Below are positions 1 through 8,900 of a DNA stretch of 64,000 nt, piece after piece (the stretch's first letter is position 1; every line of letters starts with the position of its first letter). The stretch comes from Symsagittifera roscoffensis (taxonomy: Eukaryota > Xenacoelomorpha > Acoela > Convolutidae), in assembly GCF_963678635.1 (NCBI RefSeq), contig NC_087068.1, positions 17,425,872 to 17,489,871 of the forward strand, read 5' to 3'. The position numbers were made by a program, and so were the translations under genes. The notes under the pieces were generated by a model. The model worked only from the letters and a program-made list of their open reading frames with translations, was not told the DNA's origin and did not search any database.

Positions 1-3000
1 GTTTGCTTCCGGCTTGGTTCTCAGCACCATCGCTTCCAGATGAGTTCTCGTCTCCAGTGAATTCTTTCTTCTCGTGTCTTCACTCGCCACTTCCATTGCT
101 CGGAACCACAAGTCGTTGGACATTGCCGTAATCACTCGATGGTCGTCATCTATTCCTGGTTTCAGTTTGAGTTGCCGACTGAAGTTGGACAGTTCCAACC
201 CCAGCACTTCGTCCAACACCAACATGTGTAGCGCGTGGTCCTTGAACCCTCTCATCGCGTTTGAGATATCTGACCATACTGCAGGCAGTTCAGCCTTAAG
301 TGGCCTCAGGTTCTCCATTTCTATCATGCGATTCGGGGCTGATATGATCACATCATATTTTCCCTCCGAAAGTAAGGCTACCATTGCATACACAAATTTC
401 AGTCCATCCGGGAGATATGCATATCCCGGAGACAACGCAAATACTACTCTCAACGTCACTTTGTTGAATGTTCCCTCCTTTGTCGCGTCTACCACTTCAC
501 CCATTGATTCTAGGATGTCTTTTATCGCGGGCCACACTGCGTTTTCTGCTGTTGCAGGATCTCTGAGCCTGCTCAGAAAACCTCTACTGTGTAGATGGTC
601 ATTGATGCCAGCAAACACAATCGTTATCGGGTTCATCTCTGTCTGCCTCTGTACCCCTATAGCCAATGACACTGATTGCAATAGGTCTAGGTCAACTGCG
701 GCCAGCATTATGACGTCCGGCCAAAACAAAGACTTAGAGGTGTACACGAACTCTGAATTCGCTACTACCATGATCTTGGCCTTTCTCATTTCTGCTTTGT
801 CGTAGGCGGCGAAGATGCTCTCATCTTTCTTTATTGCTGTCAATCCGCCATATCTCTGGGCATCACCATCTTGGTTCACTTGTTTTGGGTATACTCTCTC
901 CTTCACATGACTAGGTGGTGTCGTCAGTTGCTTGAATATCTTCACGTGTTGTCCAATTGGCGCTCTCGCCGTCAGGAATCTTCCTGGCCTTTCCTCACGA
1001 TTCCTCTCCTCATGGTTCAATCTGACATCCTGCAACGGTCTTGCATTCACAGGTCCCATTGTGTTATTGGAGGGCAGTCCCTCCAAGTCAGCAAATCTTA
1101 AGGCTGTCGTGGAGCTGAAATTTATGCTAGCGGCTATCAACCAGTCTACGCCGGTTATTGAGTATAATCTGCTGACGGATAGCGTCGCTCCATTTAGCAT
1201 CCTCCTTGCATCTTCGATGAAGCTTACTTTCTGCAGGTCCAGCTTCATCAGTTCTTCTTTGTATATGTGCCAGGGAGACGGCATGGGTCTAGACCATAAC
1301 AATGAGCCTCTGTTCGGTCTCTCTTCTCGACTGCTACTCGTTGTCTCCGATCTAGTGTCTGATCTGGACGTGCCTGCTACTCCTTCGTTCGGTTGGTTGA
1401 CGGGTCCTATCCTTCTCCTAGGATGAATTGTCCTCCTCGTCGGTGCTTCTCCCAACCGATCCTGCACGTCAGTTCTTCGACCTGGTTCGCTGGAGCTTTG
1501 TTGCCGGTAATTTATTGCGGCTGGGACTGTACCCAAACGCGTTTCCAGGTTAGGAGGCACAAAGGTAGTGATCACCGTATCATTCACCGTTCCCTCTTCC
1601 TTCAGTACTCCTGTGTCAGAGAGTTCTGCTTCTAACTCGTCCAACCGTTCTTGGAAGACTCGATTCAACCAAGCTTGTCCCTCGATTGTGTCAAAGTGGA
1701 TGCCATCCGAAGTCAGTCTGGCTTGCTCCATGGCTCTCAATTCGTGTTCAATGTCCATAAGGATCATTCTTCCGGCATTTCGATTTGCTAGGTTTCTTAA
1801 GATGTTGTTCCATCTCATGACTCCCTCGTTGTGCCTTCTTCCTGATGCTGTCAGGTTTCTTGCGTTCATTGGCACCGTGCAAACGGTCAGTACCGCGCAA
1901 CTGAACTTCTGCCAGAGAGTGGTGAACAAACACACCATCATTGATTCCCACAGTGCTTCCTGCTCGTCTGATCCTCTGGAGACATCATTCGTCCCAACTA
2001 ATATCATCACACTGGGTATCCTCCCGGGATTCATCAGCTCCACCATCCGGTATAATTGGGCAATTGTCGCGCCTCCAAAGGCCATCACCGTGGTGACCCA
2101 TGAGGTCCTCAAATTCGTTAGCACTCGGACTAAGCTGTCTCCCAATATCAGGTGAGATGTCCCGAGTGGTGGTTGCTGCAGGTTCACAGCCGGGCTCCAG
2201 GTAGCTCGATTGAAGCAGGCTCTCGGATCTGTCTCCGGAACTCCCGTGAAATTATACTTTAATTGATTATTCTTCTGCACGTCCATTACACGAGACACTT
2301 TCTTCGCTGGCATCTTCCTTACTTTTCTCTCTGTGATCTTCGAACTCCCCCTGAGTGGCGTCACGTCACTTATCCCTTGTCTGATTATTGTCTGGGATAG
2401 TTTTACTCTGCCCGTATCGTCAATCGTTCCATAGGGTGCCGTCACCCCGGAACCTGGTGCATTCTTGTTAGCGACCAATCGTCCAGCGGTCTCTATCAGT
2501 TTTCTCACTGTCTGTTCTACGACGGGATCACCCAAGGTGTCACTAGGATCCGAGATTGTTACTCGGTTCGTCTCTGCTGGAAGCCGTGTCTCCGTTGTTT
2601 GACTCATTTCTCGAGGTGTCAAGAGCTCCATCGGGGACTGCCCACGAGGAATATCCCTTGCAGGTATCACTTTCTCAATGGACGTCGTCAACGCCACCTG
2701 CTCCGATCGCTCTTTGTATTCCTGCCTTAAGCGTTCGATCTCTTGACCCTGCTTTTTGTTGCAGTCTTCAAACAACTTTCTCCACATGTCCCGGTCTTCC
2801 TCCATCGCCAGCATGGTCTTCGTCATATCGTTTAACTCCTTCTTCGTACTTCTCAACTGATCGTTCATCTCGTCCAGATCTTGTATGGTTTGGTTCGTCT
2901 GAACCTTCTGTGTTACTTTCGCCCCTTTTGGTGGCACAGCTACTCTCAGTGGTGAACCAGACGAGGTCGCCTCGCTGTTCATCTCCTGATGCATTCTCGT

Positions 3001-3366
3001 CAGCCCAGGTTTGGGCTTGGAGGGCATTGGCATCTCACCTGGTTGGTAAGTCCTAGAACTTCCCAACCCAGGCTCATTCGCCAAGTCACTCCCTGAGAGA
3101 GCCCCGTTTCTCCACCTCATCACTCTCATGTTCGGGCGGTCTAGTACTCCTCTTTCTCCATATGCTGCCATCAACAGGACTTCCGTGGGGCGGTCCCCAC
3201 GGTTGTCGTGCCCCAAGATGTTAATCAGGGCGGTCAGCAACATGACCACCTCTGGGTCCTCCAGAGCGAAGTCTCGTTCGATCAGCCGACGATAGATCGC
3301 ATCTACCATCGGTCCTACATATGCCTCTGCCAGATCCATCAATTCATCCAGGTTGAAATTGTCCAT
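1..3366 (-). CDS. SGNH (GDSL-type) hydrolase ORF of element 1, fused to a second SGNH-like domain; C-terminus outside window
   Basis: The frame starting at the ATG at 3366 has no stop codon in 1122 codons and leaves the window at base 1. I read every codon by eye. The N-terminal ~100 residues form a predicted helical domain (LDELMDLAEAYVGPMVDAIY), followed by a charged coiled-coil-like stretch around residues 150-250. An SGNH hydrolase domain follows: block I LILGDSLVRVL near residue 405, a block II glycine (FGGAT), block III LVGTNDVSRG near 450, and block V DGIHFD near 560. Ser, Gly, Asn and the Asp-His pair are all present, so it may be an active esterase or lipase-like enzyme. A second region (residues ~860-1040) keeps FAGINDHLH but has NSEF in place of GDSL. 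In element 2 the same two regions lie in two overlapping frames, whereas here they are one frame. The substrate is unknown. Its retention in two families suggests a role in element replication or particle release (inference). Confidence 0.85.
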   Translation of the reverse strand, partial: MDNFNLDELMDLAEAYVGPMVDAIYRRLIERDFALEDPEVVMLLTALINILGHDNRGDRPTEVLLMAAYGERGVLDRPNMRVMRWRNGALSGSDLANEPGLGSSRTYQPGEMPMPSKPKPGLTRMHQEMNSEATSSGSPLRVAVPPKGAKVTQKVQTNQTIQDLDEMNDQLRSTKKELNDMTKTMLAMEEDRDMWRKLFEDCNKKQGQEIERLRQEYKERSEQVALTTSIEKVIPARDIPRGQSPMELLTPREMSQTTETRLPAETNRVTISDPSDTLGDPVVEQTVRKLIETAGRLVANKNAPGSGVTAPYGTIDDTGRVKLSQTIIRQGISDVTPLRGSSKITERKVRKMPAKKVSRVMDVQKNNQLKYNFTGVPETDPRACFNRATWSPAVNLQQPPLGTSHLILGDSLVRVLTNLRTSWVTTVMAFGGATIAQLYRMVELMNPGRIPSVMILVGTNDVSRGSDEQEALWESMMVCLFTTLWQKFSCAVLTVCTVPMNARNLTASGRRHNEGVMRWNNILRNLANRNAGRMILMDIEHELRAMEQARLTSDGIHFDTIEGQAWLNRVFQERLDELEAELSDTGVLKEEGTVNDTVITTFVPPNLETRLGTVPAAINYRQQSSSEPGRRTDVQDRLGEAPTRRTIHPRRRIGPVNQPNEGVAGTSRSDTRSETTSSSREERPNRGSLLWSRPMPSPWHIYKEELMKLDLQKVSFIEDARRMLNGATLSVSRLYSITGVDWLIAASINFSSTTALRFADLEGLPSNNTMGPVNARPLQDVRLNHEERNREERPGRFLTARAPIGQHVKIFKQLTTPPSHVKERVYPKQVNQDGDAQRYGGLTAIKKDESIFAAYDKAEMRKAKIMVVANSEFVYTSKSLFWPDVIMLAAVDLDLLQSVSLAIGVQRQTEMNPITIVFAGINDHLHSRGFLSRLRDPATAENAVWPAIKDILESMGEVVDATKEGTFNKVTLRVVFALSPGYAYLPDGLKFVYAMVALLSEGKYDVIISAPNRMIEMENLRPLKAELPAVWSDISNAMRGFKDHALHMLVLDEVLGLELSNFSRQLKLKPGIDDDHRVITAMSNDLWFRAMEVASEDTRRKNSLETRTHLEAMVLRTKPEAN

Positions 3367-3762
3367 ACTGTTCTTTCCAAGTTTGATTTGATTTCGATTT
3401 CAAGTTTTGACTCAAGTGAGCAATTAAATGATCAATCAGGATCTAGAAAAGAAATCACGACTGTCACCCCTGTCAGTTTCACCTTAATATATATCGTTAA
3501 AATTTGCTTAAAGACAGTTCAGATAAAAAGATATTTATCCTAAAATTTATTAAAATCAATTGGTTTCTAAAATTTTGGAATTCGACCTAAGATTGGACAG
3601 TCCAAACTTTGGATCTATTCCCAAGATCGTCATTTAGTTGTTCATGGTCACTAACCCCTACTTACCCATGATCTTAATAACCTAACACATAACATAACAT
3701 AACGCACCTCTCACATATTACACACAACTTAGTCTTTGGCCTAACACCCTCTCGCACATCAC
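3367..3762 (-). other. Spacer between pol/macro and SGNH ORFs of element 1
   Basis: About 400 bp, AT-rich, with no ORF that I can support. It separates the integrase-macro stop (TGA, 3763-3765) from the SGNH ATG. The equivalent spacer in element 2 is about 530 bp and not obviously similar. How the downstream ORF is expressed (spliced subgenomic RNA, internal promoter or reinitiation) is not evident from the sequence. Confidence 0.6.
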
Positions 3763-5958
3763 TCAGCCTATACTTAAGTAATATTTCTTATGTAGATATA
3801 CTTGTATGTTCGTATCAGAGAATATCACGTGTACAAGCGCGTACAATTCCCGAGGATGCAGTCTTCCTCTATTTGGATCGTACACTGGAAGCGAAAGCTC
3901 CTTCACGTCCATTTCTACAAGGAAGTCCCTCAGCCTCGTCAAAGACAAGACAAGATTTTCTGGGTCCACGTGTTGCTTCTCTGTCGCCCTCGTTACCAGG
4001 AAGCATAAGTACTTTCCCGGTATTTGCGACACCGCCGGGGGTAAGGCTGCTACGCCCCCTATCCCTGGTCTTTGCTTCCAAAGGAATTCCACGTTTTTAT
4101 ATTCCCTCTTAAAATCTGCCGCTAGCGCCGTCCTAAAACTCATGTCTGCGGTGATAGCTACCGCACATGTTCTGTTTGTGAGTATGAAATCACTGTCTGT
4201 TAGTATTATGTTACTAGAATATTCATTTGGTAAATTAAAATATGACTCAACTACCCTGCCTATGTCAGGTTTCTTAGGTTCTTCACCTGTTTCTGCTTCT
4301 AAGTTTCCTGTTTCTCTTGCTATTCTCAATTTTTTTATTATCAAGTTTTCAGTGTGGGTAAGTCCTACCCCCACTCCCCGGACAAAAATATCCATCGGCG
4401 TCCTCGTCGATCGCATACCGGGTATTAAGTCAAGATTAGAAGCTGGAATGAGAAGTTGTCCTTCCTGGGCAGCCCAGGAAGGATCATCTCGTTCGGTCTT
4501 AATGTATTTCGCGCTTTCGCGATCTACGTCTTGAATCGTAACGCTGGTCTTTCCAGGGTCTGATGTCATTTCGTTCAGCCACTCTAAGACGCGCAGGTTC
4601 GTCAGGTCTTGTTCATTTGACTGCTGTTGCTCATCGTCGAACTCCACCTCGGGTTTCGACCAGTCGTCAACCCACTCGTCGTTGTGATCATCGACTATGT
4701 CAATGTCCTGTGACACTGTTATTTCTTCTAAACCCACTACTTCCTCCACAATTTTCTTTAGATCTATCCTATCCACTACAAAGTCGTCACCGTAAGGATT
4801 GTATTTCTTTCTTAGTCTCGTCCCGTCTTTCTGACGAGTCTGCATCGTGAACGGAAGATCTGGTTCCATGTTCTTGGGAACCTCTGTCTGTTCGGAATCC
4901 TGCCAATCTTCCTCTGCGTAGGGCAAGGTTTCATCGTCCGCTTCGATCTGTTCGTTTGGATCCAGGTCCAATGGTGTATCCGTACCTTCCTCTACGACTT
5001 CGTTTCCATCGTTCTTCTCCCTGGTGCCTTTTTCATTGACCTCACAAGCAGGATCCATCATTAGATAATCCCCTTCTTCCATGTCTGCAGGTATACACCA
5101 GTCTTCTGTCGATGGATTGTGTGGCTTGATGTTCTCGTAGTGGGCGGCTCGGCCAGTACTCAGTCTATAAAAGCGTCCCTCTTGGTGCACCTCTGTAATC
5201 ATGAAGGGTCCCCTCCACTTCTTCAGAAGCTTTTTTGTCCCTTTCGGTGGTATAACGTTCTGAAATACCCATACGTAGTCTCCCACCGAGTAAGCCTTTG
5301 CACCAGCTGCTTTCTTGTCGAATCTTTTCCTCTGCCTTGCCTGTGCCTGCTGAGTGTTTCGTCTACACAAGTCGTTCAACTCCTGTTGGCGTCTGATCAC
5401 ATCCCTCACGTAGACCTGTGGGGATGTTTTCTTTCCCTCATACTCTGGGTAGAAGAATGTCAAGGGTAAAGATTTCTCGTGTCCCGTCAGCATCATGTGT
5501 GGACTGACTCCAGTGGTGGAGTGTTGCGTGCTATTATAAGCTCCCATCACCTGTGGAAGGTATCTGTCCCAATCGGTCATATACCTGGAACAGTATACTC
5601 TCAGCATCGATACTAACGTCCTATTCTGTCTTTCCACTAAGCCATTCGTCTGAGGGTGGTATGTCGTGGAGTGAGCCTGAGGGACTTGTGACCGTCTCAT
5701 AAGCTCTTTCGTAAGCTCGCCTACGAAAGCCGTTCCATTGTCCGATTGAAACGTCATTGGACATCCATGTCTTGCTATCCACGTATTGATCAGGTGGTCG
5801 CATGTCTCTTCCGCTGAGGCAGTTATGCTGGGCACGGCCTCTGCATACTTCGTGAAGTGATCTATCATGACCAAGACTTGGTTGTAACCGCTGTCTGTCA
5901 TGCATATCTTCTGGTGATCTATCTGCACTACCTCGTTGAATTCAGACGACTCAATTGA
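3763..5958 (-). CDS. pol: Integrase catalytic core, GPF/Y region and C-terminal macro-like domain (element 1 pol, 3' part)
   Basis: This is the in-frame continuation of pol after the TAA at 5959-5961. There is no ATG at its start. Counting from the GTG at 5928, the integrase core shows the DDE triad as QIDHQ (residue ~3), SDNG (~63) and VERQ (~99), with a GPF/Y-type motif WRGPFMITEV near 240. A long acidic, low-complexity linker (about 290-540) follows. The last ~155 residues resemble a macro (ADP-ribose-binding) domain of the TARG1/OARD1-like kind: ADMSFRTALAADFKREY, GKYLCFLVTR, LTRLRDFLVEMDVKELSLPV and YALVHVIFSDTNIQVYLHK follow the family's strand-helix order. The catalytic GLD of TARG1 is not kept (PNRGRL stands in its place), so binding rather than hydrolysis is more likely. 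The domain assignment is by motif reading and needs a profile search. Confidence 0.82.
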   Translation of the reverse strand, partial: SIESSEFNEVVQIDHQKICMTDSGYNQVLVMIDHFTKYAEAVPSITASAEETCDHLINTWIARHGCPMTFQSDNGTAFVGELTKELMRRSQVPQAHSTTYHPQTNGLVERQNRTLVSMLRVYCSRYMTDWDRYLPQVMGAYNSTQHSTTGVSPHMMLTGHEKSLPLTFFYPEYEGKKTSPQVYVRDVIRRQQELNDLCRRNTQQAQARQRKRFDKKAAGAKAYSVGDYVWVFQNVIPPKGTKKLLKKWRGPFMITEVHQEGRFYRLSTGRAAHYENIKPHNPSTEDWCIPADMEEGDYLMMDPACEVNEKGTREKNDGNEVVEEGTDTPLDLDPNEQIEADDETLPYAEEDWQDSEQTEVPKNMEPDLPFTMQTRQKDGTRLRKKYNPYGDDFVVDRIDLKKIVEEVVGLEEITVSQDIDIVDDHNDEWVDDWSKPEVEFDDEQQQSNEQDLTNLRVLEWLNEMTSDPGKTSVTIQDVDRESAKYIKTERDDPSWAAQEGQLLIPASNLDLIPGMRSTRTPMDIFVRGVGVGLTHTENLIIKKLRIARETGNLEAETGEEPKKPDIGRVVESYFNLPNEYSSNIILTDSDFILTNRTCAVAITADMSFRTALAADFKREYKNVEFLWKQRPGIGGVAALPPAVSQIPGKYLCFLVTRATEKQHVDPENLVLSLTRLRDFLVEMDVKELSLPVYDPNRGRLHPRELYALVHVIFSDTNIQVYLHKKYYLSIG
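4368..4383 (-). promoter_or_regulatory. Candidate central polypurine tract of element 1
   Basis: The sense strand reads GTCCGGGGAGTGGGGG inside the coding sequence just before the macro domain. It lies in a 40-nt block (4352-4391) that is identical in element 2 (30799-30838), although the surrounding coding sequence is only moderately similar. The core GTCCGGGGAGT is the same as the 3' PPT next to the 3' LTR of element 2. A second plus-strand priming site is the inferred role. Confidence 0.5.
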
Positions 5959-8900
5959 TTATAAAGGAAATCGCAACTTCCTAGGATCCTTGACCTGTTG
6001 GCATGACAGACATGCTGTCACCCATTTCTCGCATGCCTTTTTCATCCCAGGCCACTCAAAGCGCTTCAGGATCCTCTGATACACTTTGTCGATCCCTTGA
6101 TGGCCCATCTGATCATGCGACCTGAATAATAGTTCTGTCTGATAGAGTTGCGGCAACACTATCGCGTTATATTTGTATAAGACCTTGTCTTCTTCTCTTC
6201 TCCTGCAAGCCACGATCCCGTCCTTGTTCAGATATAATCTCCCCTCCTTCTGCATGAAGTATTGTCTCAGGATCCTATAGCTGTCTTCTTCCAGATCACC
6301 TTTGTCAGGTGCACCGTTTTCTATCCACCTTTTTAGGTTGCTTGTCATGCGATCATTTCTCTGCGCCCTTAGAAGGTCCGAGAGTCTGTATCTCGCCTTC
6401 AAGTACGTCTTCATGACTCTCATCTGACTGTTCAGCTCGTTGGGCTGATGTGTGTCTTCTTCCATCTTAACGCACCAAATCTTCGCCAACGGTTGTGTTT
6501 CTTGTTGAAACGGCTGAAGATCAGTCCTGACTACCTCTTTCTGCGGCAACAGGCTTATCGAACGTTTCGATACCGCTATCGTTTCTAAGTCATCCGCTGC
6601 GTTGTCAAAGACTCTTTCGCTTGGTATTAGGTAGCGATCACTGTCAGGATCCTGGTACACCTCTCTGTCCAGGTTTCTCGCCCGAGTTTCCACTAGTAGC
6701 GTGTGTATCGCCAGTTCTGACAGTTCTGATCCCGAGGTCGAATCCCTGTCTGAATAGGTGTTCATTCTCAAGCTTTCTGACTTATTGTCCTTCGAAGGTG
6801 TTGTGCTGGAGACTGCACGCTCCTCCAGATCATGTCCGTATTTCCTTCGCATCCATCTGAACTCCCCGGACAAAACTTTGTTCTCTAGGTCCTGTTTCTC
6901 ATCAGGAATTTTCTCGTTTATCTCGGACTCCCCGGACAAATTCACTTGTCCCGGGTGTTGATCTTGTGATTGCTGGTTTTTCTCCTCATCCTTCTCCCCG
7001 GACAAATAGTCTTGCAGCAGATTTTGTTCTACCTCTTCACCCTCTTTTTCCCGGTCTACAAAGGTGACGGTTTTCTTTCGCTTGCTGCTCCCCTGTTCTT
7101 TCCGTCCGTAAGAAGTACTGGTTAAAATCTCTTGGGGTATTGAGGATACTAGTTGCTGAACTATTGTCCTACAATCCCTCTTGTTCTCCTCGTGCTGTTG
7201 TCTGGACAGCATGATCTTCACTTTCTTACTGACTGTTAGCGATGCCACTGCTGCTGTCCACTCGGGGTCATCTCTGGTCACTTCTCTTTCTAACAATCCA
7301 CCCAGCATCCGCATTACTTGTGGTGTGACTTGCACCGTTTTATCCAATAATGAGAGGCTGTTTATATTCATGCGAGAGAGTTCTTGCTGGACCAGGTTCG
7401 AGCGCAGCAACAAATCTAAGGGGACTGGATCCTCCTTGGACAAGATCTTTATCTCAGCTGCTTTCTCTACAGGTAACTCAGGATGCCCTGGAATTGGATG
7501 TCCAGACTTATCCAACCATCTCGTTAAGGGAAGCGCTTCATAAGTTTCTTTGTCCAGAAACGAGAATCCCTCCTTTACTTCCGCCTGATTGGCCTGCTTC
7601 TGCTCCAATCTTTCATAGAACTCAGTTTTCTTGCTGAGACTGTCAGCATTCTGATGTTTATCACGCATCCTATGTTCGATTATCATATGGTAGCCATCCA
7701 ATCTGACTATCCATCTACCAATATAACTCTGATCCATCGAGTAGGTCTTCAACCAGGATAACGCTCTGTTGTCCACGCGTAACTTGAAGGGAGCGCTCCC
7801 CAAGTATGCACGGTACTTCTCCACGAAGGTAACTACTGCAAACATTTCTGCTTTTGGTGCGCCATATTTCATCTCTGTGTCACTCAGGACCTTGCTGCCG
7901 TATGCAATGGGACGGAGAACTGTTCTTCCGTTCCATTCTTGCTCTTGATGCAAGATTCCTGAGATGGCCACCACCGATGCGTCCGTGTCAAGAACATACA
8001 TGCCCTTTTCTGTAGGCATGCCTAGCACTGGCGCTTCGCACAGTTCCCGCTTTATGTTCTCGAAAGCAACTTGTGCTTCATCGTTCCATTCGAACTTCTT
8101 CCCTTTGTTGCGCATCAGCTTCTGCATCGGATACACTTTGTCCGCATATCCCTTAATGAATTCTCGGTAGTAATTGGCAAACCCTAGGAAGCTCATGAGC
8201 TGTGTGTCCGTTCTCGGAGCTTTCCATGTCAACACTGCTTCCACTGCGTCCGGATCTGGCCTCACACCATGCCTGTCCACCATTCTTCCCAGGTACTTGA
8301 TCGAATCCCTAAGGATTTCACATTTCGATGGTTTGCATTTCAAGCCTGCTCTTTTCATACATCCGAAGACCTCATCGAGTCGATCAATGTGATCCTCCAG
8401 GGTTGGTGTCGCTATGACTACGTCATCCACGTAGCACATCAAGAGATTCCCGTACTTTTTGGTCACTCCTGTCAAAGCCTGAGCCATCAGCCTTTGAAAG
8501 GTTGCTGTTGCATTGCACAAGCCGAAGGGCATCCTCTTCCACTGGTACAACCCCAATTCGCACGCGAATCCGGTTTTCTCCCTGTCCTTCTTTCGCAGAG
8601 GAACCTGCCAGAAGGCAGAACCCAAGTCCAATGTGGTGAAGAACTTTGCATCACCAAGTTTGGATAGGCTCTCGTCTATTCGCGGTATCGGGTACGCATC
8701 TTTAATCGTTACCGCGTTCAAGTAACGAAAGTCGCAACAAAATCTAAGCTGCCCCCCTTTCTTTTTCGCCATTACTACTCCGCAAGCCCATGGTGATTTC
8801 GAGGGTTCTATCATGTCGTATTCAAGCAACATTTCTATTTCCGCTCGGCACGCTTCCGATTTATGTGGCGTCATTCGCCTTGCGCCTTCCCTATGGGGAA

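Noticed and set aside
74..3056. Several plus-strand ORFs of 76-243 codons
   Set aside because: They lie antisense to the continuous minus-strand SGNH ORF, which has clear motifs and homology to element 2.
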